NCBI GenBank assembly: GCA_019510435.1
Contig: JAEKKJ010000018.1
Location: 1-64,000 of the forward strand
Length of the DNA: 64,000 nucleotides
Direction: 5' to 3'
DNA from: Caulobacterales bacterium
GTDB lineage: Bacteria; Pseudomonadota; Alphaproteobacteria; Caulobacterales; Caulobacteraceae
The notes beneath the pieces are model-generated. The model was not told where the DNA came from. It worked only from the letters and a program-made list of their open reading frames with translations, and made no database searches. The stretch's first letter is position 1. The number at the start of each line of letters is the position of its first letter. A program made the translations under genes and the position numbers. Positions 47,960-55,364 of this stretch are shown here, piece after piece.

Positions 47960-49852
47960 ATGACCGCGAATCCCCGCCGCGTCCGGCCCTTGCGCCTGTC
48001 CGAGCTGCTGGCCGCCCGCGGCGTCGCGGCCGCGCCGGTGGAACTGCTGCTGGATTCCTGGGACCAGGTGGAGGACGCAGTCCTGGCCGACGGGGACCAC
48101 GCCCTCGAGGCGCTGACCGCGGCCGCCGAGGCCCTGCCGCCGTTCGCCGGGGCCATCGCCGACCGGCGCGCCCTGGCGGCTGCGGTGTTCAGCGCACGCG
48201 GCGAGCTGCTGGCCGCCGATCCGGCGTTCCGGGCGCTCTTCCCGGACGGCGCCGACCTGCGGCCCCTGCTGCGACGGGCCTTGCGCGAGGGGCCGGTGGT
48301 CAGCCTGGTGGAGGGCGCGGCCGGCGCGGCCTTCACCGCCTGGATCGGCGCGGCGGGCGCGGCGGCGCGCTGGCCGCTGGAACCGCTGGCGGCGGCGGCG
48401 CTGGCCTCGGCGCCGGACCGCCTCGCCGTGCTGGTGAGCGCCCCATCGCGATCGTCCGCGCTGGCCCGGCACGCCGCGCGGGCGCTCGACCTCAGCGCCC
48501 TGGAGGCCCGCCTGGCCGAGGCCCTGCTGTTCGCGCCGAACCTGGACGTGGCCGCGGCCGACGCCGGCGTGGGCCGCGAGACCGCTCGCGACGCCCTGCG
48601 AAGGCTGAACGCCAAGGCCGGCGTGCGCCGCACGCCTGAACTGGTGGCGCGCCTCATCGGCCTGATGTGCGAGGCCCAGGGCTCGGCGCCCGCCGAGGAC
48701 GAGGCCGTGGCCCAGCGCGCCTTCGGACTGACGCCGGCCGAGGCCCGCGCCGCCGTCGCCGTCGCCCGCGGCGCCACCGCGCCGGAAGCCGCGGGGTCGC
48801 TGGGCCTCAGCCCCGAGACGGTCAAGACCCACGTGAAGTCGGTGCTGCAGAAGACCGGCGCCAGGGGCGTCAAGGACCTAGCCCGCCTGCTGGCCGAGGC
48901 GCGCGAGCTGGTGGCCGTCGCCTCGGCCGCCGAGCCGGTGTTCGGAGAGGAGGCCGGAGGCGGGCGGCTGCGCGTGGTCACCGCGGCCGACGGCGCGCGG
49001 CGGATCGCTCTGATCGACTATGGCCCCTACGACGGCGAGCCGGTGTTCGTGTTCCATGGCGCGGCCGCCGGGCGCCGCCTGCCCGAGGCCTTCCGCCGCG
49101 CCCTGATCGATCGCGGCCTGCGCCCCATCGTCATCCAGCGCCCCGGCTTCGGCCTCTCCGACCCGGCCGCCGCCGACTATCCGGGCGTCGGGGCGGACGA
49201 CATGGCCGCCGTGGCGGACCGCCTGCGGCTCAAGACCGTGCACATGCTGGCGCGGGACACCGGCGTGCCGGTCGCCTTCGAATTCGCGCGCCGCCACCCC
49301 GGGCGCCTGGGTCGCGCCATCCTGCTCAATCCACATGCGCCCGGCGCCGCCGCCGACCTCAACGACACCTTCGTGGGCGGCGTGCTGAGGGGCCTGCTGC
49401 GCAACCCCGACCTGGTCGTGGCCTTCGCCGAGTTCCTGCGCCGCCAGGCCACGACGCCGCTGCTGCATCGCATCCTGGACCGCTCGCTGGGCGATGTCCC
49501 GCCCGACGCGGCCGCGCTGAGGGATCCGGCGGTCCGCGACTTCCTGGTGCGCGACATCCAGGCGCTCTGTGCGCGTTCGGCCTGGGGCTTCGCGGCCGAG
49601 AACGCGGTCTATGCAGGCGGCTGGCGTGCGCCCACGGACCTGCCCGAGCGCGACTGGACGGTGGTGTTGTCCGCCGCCCTGCCGTCGCAGGCGGACCTGG
49701 CCTGGCTCGGTCTTGCGCGCCTGCGCGTGACGCACCTGGCCGGGGCCGGCGTCCTGCCGCAGTTCACCCACGGCGAGGCCTTGGCAGCCCTGGCCGCAGC
49801 GGCCGATCCGCACCCCCAATCGGGGGAGGCTCGGGCCCGGCCGTCCCGCTAG
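47960..49852 (+). CDS. Fusion of two LuxR-type HTH domains with an alpha/beta hydrolase-fold domain
   Basis: 630 residues. The first 165 are Ala-rich and may be a degenerate sensor. A first HTH-like segment lies at about 170-230 (LSALEARLAEALLFAPNLDV, then AAADAGVGRETARDALRRLN). The second, a clear GerE domain, is at about 253-312 (LTPAEARAAVAVARGATAPE, AAGSLGLSPETVKTHVKSVL). From 335 to 620 there is an alpha/beta hydrolase: VFVFHGAAAGRRLPEAF, IVIQRPGFGLSDPA, the nucleophile elbow MLARDTGVPVAFEFA, and His604 in QFTHGEALAAL. The elbow residue is Asp433 instead of Ser, as in epoxide hydrolases and haloalkane dehalogenases. It probably senses a small molecule and controls transcription. Confidence 0.82.
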   Translation: MTANPRRVRPLRLSELLAARGVAAAPVELLLDSWDQVEDAVLADGDHALEALTAAAEALPPFAGAIADRRALAAAVFSARGELLAADPAFRALFPDGADLRPLLRRALREGPVVSLVEGAAGAAFTAWIGAAGAAARWPLEPLAAAALASAPDRLAVLVSAPSRSSALARHAARALDLSALEARLAEALLFAPNLDVAAADAGVGRETARDALRRLNAKAGVRRTPELVARLIGLMCEAQGSAPAEDEAVAQRAFGLTPAEARAAVAVARGATAPEAAGSLGLSPETVKTHVKSVLQKTGARGVKDLARLLAEARELVAVASAAEPVFGEEAGGGRLRVVTAADGARRIALIDYGPYDGEPVFVFHGAAAGRRLPEAFRRALIDRGLRPIVIQRPGFGLSDPAAADYPGVGADDMAAVADRLRLKTVHMLARDTGVPVAFEFARRHPGRLGRAILLNPHAPGAAADLNDTFVGGVLRGLLRNPDLVVAFAEFLRRQATTPLLHRILDRSLGDVPPDAAALRDPAVRDFLVRDIQALCARSAWGFAAENAVYAGGWRAPTDLPERDWTVVLSAALPSQADLAWLGLARLRVTHLAGAGVLPQFTHGEALAALAAAADPHPQSGEARARPSR

Positions 49853-49889
49853 GCTGCTCTGCGTCAGATATGGGTCCGGGGGGATTTCG

Positions 49890-50339
49890 ATGATTCAGCG
49901 CCTGTTGGTCGCCACCTTCGCCACGCTTGTCGTCGCCAGCGCCGCCGCGGCCGCCGACGCGCCGCTGATGGGCGGCTCCGTGGCCGATGCCGCCATGGAC
50001 TGTCCTGCGATCACGGCCGAGGCCGCGCGCATGGATGGGCTCGTCGCGGAGGCCAACCAGCAGATCGCCAGCGCGGACGGCCAGGCCCAGGGCGCGGGGC
50101 TCGCCAACAGGGTGGCGGTCGAGGGCCTGGCGCGCAGCGGCATGCTGGCCCGCGCGCCCGGCCTCGGCATGTTCGCCAACGGCGCGGCCAACCTCGCCCG
50201 CCAGCACACCGAGGCGGTGAAGAAACAGGCCGCCGAGACCATCCAGACGGCGAGCCTGCGCCGGGCGATGCTGAACGGCCTCTACCTTGGCAAGGCCTGC
50301 GCGATCGCCGCCTCCGCCCCCGCCGCGCCGGGGTCCTAG
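49890..50339 (+). CDS. Secreted helical protein, unknown
   Basis: 149 residues with a signal peptide (LLVATFATLVVASAAAAAD) and a strong GGGGGG-type ribosome site. The mature protein is helical and Ala-rich, with two Cys (AMDCPAITAEAARMDGLVAE and YLGKACAIAA) that could form a disulphide. No family recognised. Its stop interlocks with that of the converging Prx-oxygenase gene (CTAG at 50336-50339). Confidence 0.65.
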   Translation: MIQRLLVATFATLVVASAAAAADAPLMGGSVADAAMDCPAITAEAARMDGLVAEANQQIASADGQAQGAGLANRVAVEGLARSGMLARAPGLGMFANGAANLARQHTEAVKKQAAETIQTASLRRAMLNGLYLGKACAIAASAPAAPGS

Positions 50340-51388
50340 GTCGGCGCCAGCTCCAGCAGGTGGAGGTTGCGCGCCCGCAGCGCCGCTCCCGCCTCGTCGA
50401 ACAGGAACGGCAGGAAGGCGTAGCGTGTGCCGCGGGTCACCGGCGTCGCCTCGTGCAGCAGCGAGCAGGAGAACACCACCGCCCCGCCGGTGGGCGGGCG
50501 ATAGGTGCGGGCCCCGAATTCCGGGAACCTCAGGTCGCCGCCCTCGAAGGCCTCGGCGTTCAGGTTGATCGAGACCGCGAATTTACGATGCGCGGTGGCC
50601 GAGGTGGTGTTGTCGCGGTGCGGCTTGAAGTAGCCCCCTTCGCCCGCGTCGTAGCAGGCCACGATGTAGCGCTCGATGCGGGTCACGTGGAACTGGAAGG
50701 CCTTGGCGATCTCGGGAACCAGCCGGCGGCGGATCCGGTCCAGGGCCGCATCGCACAGGGCGGCGTCCATGATCGCGGCGTCCCTGCGGCGCTTGAAGTC
50801 GTCGAGCACCGGCACGGTCTTGCCGTCCTTCTCCCGCATCACCCCCGACGGCGCGCCGCCCGTCGCGGCGTAGTAGTCGATCAGCCGCTGGCAGAACGGC
50901 GGCTCGAAGACCCGCGGCACGACCAGCACCGGGGCCGTGACCGGGGCGCCGGCGTGGATCTCGGGCGGTCCCATCCGCATCACGGTCTCGAACAGCGCGG
51001 GGCCCTGGGATAGCGGGGTCCAGCCCAGGACGCGCTGGCTGGGATCGATGGCCACCCAGCGGGTCGCCACCTGGCCGTCCGGCCCCTCGGCGTCGTAGAG
51101 CCGGCGGATCTCGCCCTCCGGATCGAAGAACCAGCGCAGCGGGGCAATGTCCCGCGCCGTTTCGAACGAGGCCGGGTCGGGCAGCACGAGGAAGGCGACG
51201 CAGCGCTCGTCCTGGAACAGGTCGGGCCGCGCGCGCACCATGGCGAGCGCCGCCTCGCGCTCGGGCCCGGGCGGCGGCAGGAAGCCCAGCATGACGTAGC
51301 GCCCGCCCAGGCTGCCGAACGAGAACCGCGGATTGACCGGCGACAGCGCGAAGAACTGCGGCGCCGGCGCGCCGGAATAGAGGGTCAT
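50336..51388 (-). CDS. Peroxiredoxin-like domain fused to a prolyl-4-hydroxylase-type 2OG-Fe(II) oxygenase
   Basis: 350 residues from the ATG at 51388. Residues 1-150 look like an AhpC/redoxin domain (MTLYSGAPAPQFFALSPVNP, RYVMLGFLPPPGPEREAALA), but the Pxxx(T/S)xxC peroxidatic motif is absent: the loop reads PPPGPEREA without Cys. Residues 165-345 are a P4Hc oxygenase: ERYIVACYDAGEGGYFKPHR with the HxD iron pair in PHRDNTT, FEGGDLRFPEF, and the distal His and 2-oxoglutarate Arg in LLHEATPVTRGTRYAFLPF. Probably hydroxylates a protein or peptide side chain; substrate unknown. Confidence 0.85.
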   Translation of the reverse strand: MTLYSGAPAPQFFALSPVNPRFSFGSLGGRYVMLGFLPPPGPEREAALAMVRARPDLFQDERCVAFLVLPDPASFETARDIAPLRWFFDPEGEIRRLYDAEGPDGQVATRWVAIDPSQRVLGWTPLSQGPALFETVMRMGPPEIHAGAPVTAPVLVVPRVFEPPFCQRLIDYYAATGGAPSGVMREKDGKTVPVLDDFKRRRDAAIMDAALCDAALDRIRRRLVPEIAKAFQFHVTRIERYIVACYDAGEGGYFKPHRDNTTSATAHRKFAVSINLNAEAFEGGDLRFPEFGARTYRPPTGGAVVFSCSLLHEATPVTRGTRYAFLPFLFDEAGAALRARNLHLLELAPT

Positions 51389-51558
51389 TCGATCGTCCCA
51401 GCCGGCGCCTGGCCGCGCCCCCGAAGGCGCCAATTTAGCCGGCCGCGCGCGCCGGCGACAGGCCGCGTCGCGCGAAAACCTGCGGCCCGGCGGCGCAGGC
51501 TTCGCGCCAAGGGCGAACCGCGTTGCGCCGCGCGAGCGGCTTCGCCACAAGGGAGGTG

Positions 51559-51963
51559 ATGGCTACACGGTCCTCATCCCGATCCCACGCCCTGCTGCAG
51601 GCGGCGATCTCGATCGTCGTGGCGGCGGCCCTGCTGGGCCTGGCCACGGCGGGCCGCCTGGCGCTCGGGCGCCACCTGGGCGACGTCTCCGCGCCCTTCA
51701 TGCTCTATGTGGCGGCGGTCCTGGCGGCGGGACTGTTGCGGGGCCCGCTCTGCGGGGCGGTGGTGCTGCTGGGCGGTGGGATCATCGGCCTGCGCATGTT
51801 CCTGAGCCCGCATGGGACGCCGGTTCCAGGGGCCATGGTTTCGCTGATGATGTTCTGGGGCGTCTCGGCCATGGTGCTGGTCACCGCCAACGAGCTGCGC
51901 GTGCAGTTGGGGGCCGCCATGGCGCGGCTCTCGGCGGCGCTGGAACGGCGCAAGGCCGCCTGA
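51559..51963 (+). CDS. Orphan four-helix membrane sensor domain (DUF4118/MASE-like)
   Basis: 134 residues from the ATG at 51559, preceded by GGGAGGTG. Four hydrophobic segments (LLQAAISIVVAAALLGLATA, VSAPFMLYVAAVLAAGLLRG, LCGAVVLLGGGIIGLRMFLS, MVSLMMFWGVSAMVLVTANE) and a C-terminal coiled-coil stub (QLGAAMARLSAALERRKAA). The layout copies the membrane half of sensor kinases such as 39893-40897, but no kinase domain follows. It could be a truncated sensor or a free membrane modulator. Confidence 0.65.
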   Translation: MATRSSSRSHALLQAAISIVVAAALLGLATAGRLALGRHLGDVSAPFMLYVAAVLAAGLLRGPLCGAVVLLGGGIIGLRMFLSPHGTPVPGAMVSLMMFWGVSAMVLVTANELRVQLGAAMARLSAALERRKAA

Positions 51964-52059
51964 GCCGGACGGTCGGGTAGGACACGGACGCCCGTTTGTG
52001 GCATGCTAGGGTTCGTCTCGCCGCCCCATCGATGGGGCGCCAGTGCGAGGGCCGCCGCC

Positions 52060-52257
52060 ATGCTGCTGTTTGCGTTCTATCCCTATCGCGCGGACGGTTC
52101 GGCCACGGGCTTCGAAACCTATGAGCTGGCGGACGATGCTGAGGCGATGCGCCGGGCCCGCGGCGTGCTGCAGGAACATCGCAGCTCGATCGAGGTGGTG
52201 GTCTGGCAGGGCGAGCGCCGGGTCGGAGCGGTGACCCGGGCGCATCATCCGGCCTGA
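52060..52257 (+). CDS. Small conserved hypothetical protein
   Basis: 65 residues from the ATG at 52060. MLLFAFYPYRADGSATGFET, then YELADDAEAMRRARGVLQEH and RSSIEVVVWQGERRVGAV. An alternating alpha/beta pattern resembles small proteins found in many copies in Caulobacterales, with no known function. It stands alone between the membrane sensor and a small membrane peptide. Confidence 0.6.
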   Translation: MLLFAFYPYRADGSATGFETYELADDAEAMRRARGVLQEHRSSIEVVVWQGERRVGAVTRAHHPA

Positions 52258-52326
52258 GGGCCGCGCCCCGGGCCGGTTTGCGGGGATGCTTGCCGCGACG
52301 CGCGGCTTCCGCCAAAGCCATCCTGG

Positions 52327-52512
52327 ATGGCAAGCGAACGACCGACGGTCAGGCCGGTGACGGCGGTGCGGATCATGGCGCTGCTGTGCGTGGTGCTGGC
52401 GCTGATCTGCGCTGGCCTGGCCGCCGCCTGGCGCTCGGAGCGGGATGAGGCGGCCTGCTGGCGCGTCGCGGCGGAATTCCAGCGCCAGCCCGAGGGCGGC
52501 TGTCCCACCTGA
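52327..52512 (+). CDS. Small single-pass membrane protein
   Basis: 61 residues: a short basic start, one membrane helix (VRIMALLCVVLALICAGLAA) and a charged tail with two Cys (ACWRVAAEFQRQPEGGCPT). No good ribosome site is seen. No family recognised. Two GC-rich hairpins follow it. Confidence 0.5.
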   Translation: MASERPTVRPVTAVRIMALLCVVLALICAGLAAAWRSERDEAACWRVAAEFQRQPEGGCPT

Positions 52513-52542
52513 TCGGCTCGACCGCTAACGGCAAAACGGCGA

Positions 52543-52616
52543 CCTGCCGCGAGGCAGGCCGCCGTCGGATCGCCAGTTTGCGATCGGGGCCGGGAAGGCG
52601 GGACCTTGCGGTCCCG
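52543..52616. terminator. Two GNRA-capped hairpins between converging genes
   Basis: CCTGCC-GCGA-GGCAGG (52543-52558) and GCGGGACC-TTGC-GGTCCCGC (52597-52616), both perfect. They separate the small membrane protein (+) from the hemerythrin gene (-). There is no long T tract on either side, so they may act as mRNA stabilisers or factor-dependent terminators. Confidence 0.5.
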
Positions 52617-52631
52617 CACGTCCCTCGTCCG

Positions 52632-54206
52632 TCAGCGCCGGTCGTCCCAGCCCTTGCGGGCGGCTTCGGAGTGGCCGCGGCTGTCGCCGAACCAGCCACC
52701 CTGGCTGCGACCGCGGGAGCCGCGGCGATCGTCGTCGTCATCGCGGCTGCGCGAGCGGTAGCCGCGGTCGTCGTCGTCGCGCGAGGAGCGCCCGCCGCCG
52801 CGGTCTTCCCAGCCCTTGCGGGCGGCTTCGGAGTGGCCGCGGCTGTCGCCGTACCATCCGCGCCCGTCGTCGTCGTCGCGGCCGCGCGAGCGGTAGCCGC
52901 GATCGTCGTCGTCGTCGCGCGAACGCGAGCGGCTGCGGCCGCGATCGTCGTCATCGAACGAGCGGCGATCGTCCCAGCCCTTGCGGGAGGCTTCCGAGTG
53001 GCCCTCGGAGTCGCCGTACCAGCCGCTGCGGCCGTGGTCGGGGTTGTCCCAGCCGCGCCGGGAGGCTTCGGAGTGGCCGCGGCTGTCGCCGAACCAGCCG
53101 CTGGGCGCGTGGTCGGGATTGTCCCAGCCGCGCCGGGAGGCTTCGGAGTGGCCACGGCTGTCGCCGTACCAGCCGCTGGGGCCGTGGTCGGGATCGTCCC
53201 ACCCGCGCCGCGCGGCTTCCGAGTGGCCCTCGGAGTCGCCGAACCACCCGCCGCGCCGGCGGCCGCGGCTGTCGCGGTCGTCGTCGGCATAGCGGCGCGA
53301 GCCGCCGCCGGAGCGCTCGGAGGCGTAGCGGCCGCGCGAGCCGCGGTCGTCGTCGTCGCTGGTGAAGCGGCCGCGTTCGTCGCGGTCAGGACCGTTGTCT
53401 CTGGGCATCCTGTACTCCTGTCTCATCGAGTTGGCGCCGGAAAGGCGCTGGAACGACACGGGTCGGGTGGGTCGCAAGTCGTCCTCGCGGCCCTGGAGCT
53501 GCCGCTTCCGCTCAAGGATGCGGCGGCCGAGCTCGGCGGTGTCGACGCCGGCTGATTGCGCCTTGGCGAGGATCCCCTCACGGGGCTTCTCCTCCTCGGC
53601 GACATGGTGCTTCACCTGCTCCGCGAGCACCTTGAACTTGGCGTCGCGGAACTCGTCGTCGGGGTCGCCGTCCAGCAGTTCGACGATCAGCAGCTTGACG
53701 CTGTCGTGCTCGACCTGGGCCTCGTCCAGCGGCTCCTCGTCGTCGGCTTCGCGGCGGCAGGCGGGGTAGAAGATCTCCTCTTCCACCAGGGTGTGCAGGA
53801 TGAGCTCCTGGCACGCTGTCTCGATGATCTCGTCCTTGCGCCGGTCGTCGGCGCTCTCGAACTCCTTGAACAGCTGCTCCACCTTGCGGTGGTCGGCCTT
53901 GATCAGGGCGATGGCGTCCTGGCTGGAGCCGGACTGGCCGGCCTGGGCCGATCCGGTCCGGGAGGCGGCCGACCCGCCCTGGCTTGCGCCGGCGGTCTTT
54001 CCCGTGCTCGCGGTCTTGGACCCCGTCTGTGCCGATCCCGTCTGCGCCGGCTTGGCTTTTGTCGCGCCGGACTGGCCGGCGGCGCCCTGGCTGTTCTGTT
54101 GCGCGCCTCCCTTGGCGTCCGCGCCGGAGCCGGTGGCGGCGGACTGGTTTTCGTCGGCTTTTCCTTCGGCGCCGGCTGCGCCTTTCGTATCCTCGTCGTT
54201 CGGCAT
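52632..54206 (-). CDS. Hemerythrin-domain protein with C-terminal GHSEA repeats
   Basis: 524 residues. Residues 1-95 are low complexity (Gly/Ser/Ala/Gln/Thr, repeated QTGS and GAAGQSG). Residues 96-225 are an HHE hemerythrin domain with candidate iron ligands in IKADHRKVEQLFKEFE, LILHTLVEEEIFYPACRR, EAQVEHDSVKLLIVEL and AEQVKHHVAEEEK. The C-terminal 250 residues are highly charged (DDDDRG, RSRSRD). They carry about six units of GW(F/Y)GDS(R/E)GHSEA(S/A)R(R/K)GWD, the stress-protein repeat of alphaproteobacteria. Probably cytoplasmic, an iron/oxygen sensor or desiccation protectant. An EcfG-like promoter lies upstream (54254-54278). Confidence 0.88.
   Translation of the reverse strand: MPNDEDTKGAAGAEGKADENQSAATGSGADAKGGAQQNSQGAAGQSGATKAKPAQTGSAQTGSKTASTGKTAGASQGGSAASRTGSAQAGQSGSSQDAIALIKADHRKVEQLFKEFESADDRRKDEIIETACQELILHTLVEEEIFYPACRREADDEEPLDEAQVEHDSVKLLIVELLDGDPDDEFRDAKFKVLAEQVKHHVAEEEKPREGILAKAQSAGVDTAELGRRILERKRQLQGREDDLRPTRPVSFQRLSGANSMRQEYRMPRDNGPDRDERGRFTSDDDDRGSRGRYASERSGGGSRRYADDDRDSRGRRRGGWFGDSEGHSEAARRGWDDPDHGPSGWYGDSRGHSEASRRGWDNPDHAPSGWFGDSRGHSEASRRGWDNPDHGRSGWYGDSEGHSEASRKGWDDRRSFDDDDRGRSRSRSRDDDDDRGYRSRGRDDDDGRGWYGDSRGHSEAARKGWEDRGGGRSSRDDDDRGYRSRSRDDDDDRRGSRGRSQGGWFGDSRGHSEAARKGWDDRR
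52640..53270 (-). repeat. In-frame repeat array encoding GHSEA units
   Basis: About six copies of a 60-66 bp coding unit, three of them almost contiguous at 53020-53230, the others split by charged Asp/Arg/Ser DNA. The units share TCGGAGTGGCC and GCTGTCGCCG on the plus strand. Frequent GTCGTCGTC-type triplets occur between units. Confidence 0.8.
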
Positions 54207-54253
54207 GGCCGCTCCCGCACCTGCGCCGCCCCCGTGGCGACGTGTGGCAAGAG

Positions 54254-54278
54254 AACGAGGGAGCCAAGCTGTTGTTTC
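54254..54278 (-). promoter_or_regulatory. EcfG-type (general stress) promoter candidate for the hemerythrin gene
   Basis: Read on the minus strand: GAAAC, 16 bases, CGTT, about 48 bp before the ATG. The alphaproteobacterial EcfG consensus is GGAAC-N16/17-CGTT, so there is one mismatch in the -35. Confidence 0.5.
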
Positions 54279-54486
54279 AGCTTAGCCAAATCACATTTGT
54301 CCATTAAATTAGCAGTGCAGGCTATCCTATGTTGTTGATGCCCAGTAAGGTTGCGTAAAGCAGCGTCATTCACGTCCGTTTGAACAGATTTGATTTGACA
54401 CTCTACTGTGTCGATCTGCCGACAGACGGGGCGCAAATGATGGGGCCGCGTCTTGCGACGCCGCCCCCAGATGGGGTGCAAATGAC

Positions 54487-54514
54487 AAGGGCCGCGTCTT
54501 GCGACGCGGCCCTT
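54487..54514 (-). terminator. Hairpin terminator after the SDR gene
   Basis: AAGGGCCGCGTC (54487-54498) pairs perfectly with GACGCGGCCCTT (54503-54514) around a 4-base loop (GCAA on the minus strand), followed on the minus strand by TTGTCATTT. A weaker first copy of the block lies at about 54438-54468. Confidence 0.65.
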
Positions 54515-54550
54515 AGGCGGCCTTCAGCTGCGGTTTGGATCGCGGCGGGA

Positions 54551-55354
54551 TCAGCCTTGGCCGGAGCCGGGCTCGGCCATCTTGCGGTGCTGTTCGGCCA
54601 CGGCGCTTTGCGGCGTGACCGCGGCCATGGCGGCCTGCAGCTTGTTCTTCAGCCCGTGCACGACGTCGCCCTCGCCCTTCATCATGGCCTCGAACCCGGT
54701 CCGTGCGACGTCGGCCGGATCGTCCTTCCTGTCCTGGCCCATCTTGGTGTCTTCCAGGTCGGCGCGGCGGAAGAACTCGGTGTCGGTGGGGCCCGGCATC
54801 AGGGTCGAGACGGTGACGCCGGTGTCCTTCAGCTCGTTGCGCAGCGCCCAGCCGAAGCTGTCGATGAAGGCCTTGGTGCCGTTGTAGACCGCCTGGAACG
54901 AGCCCGGCATCAGCCCGGCGATGGAGCCGGTGAACAGGATCCGGCCGCGGCCTCGCTCCACCATCTGACGGGCGACCTGCTGCACCAGGTAGAGCGTGCC
55001 GGTGACGTTGGTGTCGATCACGTGGCGCCAGGCCTCGACCGGCTGGTCGAGGAAGGCGTGGCCCAGCCCGTGCCCGGCATTGGCCATCAGGGCGTCGACG
55101 GGCCGGCCGCCGATCAGGGAGATGAGCTGGTCCACGCCCGCGGTCGTGGCGAGGTCGACGTGCAGGTGCTCCACCCGCGCGCCCACGCCCTGGAAGGCGC
55201 TCGCGGCCTCCACGATCTCGGGCCGGTCGGCGGCGATGATCAGGTCGAAGCCGTTCTCGCAGGCCAGCTTGGCCAGTTCGTAGCCGATACCGGACGAGGC
55301 GCCGGTGACCACGGCGAGGGGCCGGATCTCGGAATTGGCCAGGGGTTCGGACAT
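54551..55354 (-). CDS. SDR family oxidoreductase of the stress operon
   Basis: 267 residues. Rossmann SDR: AVVTGASSGIGYELAKLACE near residue 15, MANAGHGLGHAFLDQPVEAW, ILFTGSIAGLMPGSFQAVYN with the catalytic Ser, YNGTKAFIDSFGWALRNELK with Tyr/Lys, and MPGPTDTEFF. The C-terminal tail is Gln/Lys-rich. Last gene of a probable three-gene unit after the SRPBCC and zinc alcohol dehydrogenase genes (10-bp gap). Such SDRs often accompany aldehyde or alcohol dehydrogenases in stress clusters; substrate unknown. Confidence 0.87.
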   Translation of the reverse strand: MSEPLANSEIRPLAVVTGASSGIGYELAKLACENGFDLIIAADRPEIVEAASAFQGVGARVEHLHVDLATTAGVDQLISLIGGRPVDALMANAGHGLGHAFLDQPVEAWRHVIDTNVTGTLYLVQQVARQMVERGRGRILFTGSIAGLMPGSFQAVYNGTKAFIDSFGWALRNELKDTGVTVSTLMPGPTDTEFFRRADLEDTKMGQDRKDDPADVARTGFEAMMKGEGDVVHGLKNKLQAAMAAVTPQSAVAEQHRKMAEPGSGQG

Positions 55355-55364
55355 GGCGCTCTCC

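Larger units (their letters stand above)
54207..54550. other. 344-bp intergenic region: stress promoter, AT-rich stretch, tandem hairpins
   Basis: No gene seen. From the hemerythrin side it holds an EcfG-like promoter (54254-54278), then about 140 bp (54280-54420) clearly richer in A/T than the surroundings and including TGACACTCTACTGTG at 54396-54410. This is almost identical to the leader of the integrase fragment at 8826-8840. It ends with two imperfect copies of a block containing GGGCCGCGTCTTGCGACG, of which the second forms the terminator hairpin of the SDR gene. Confidence 0.6.

Noticed and set aside
50336-51388. Active peroxiredoxin
   Set aside because: The redoxin-like domain lacks a Cys at the peroxidatic position, so peroxidase activity is not supported.
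52632-53300. Possible CRISPR array or VNTR
   Set aside because: The repeats are coding, degenerate, of uneven spacing, and maintain the GHSEA reading frame; there are no unique spacers or cas genes.
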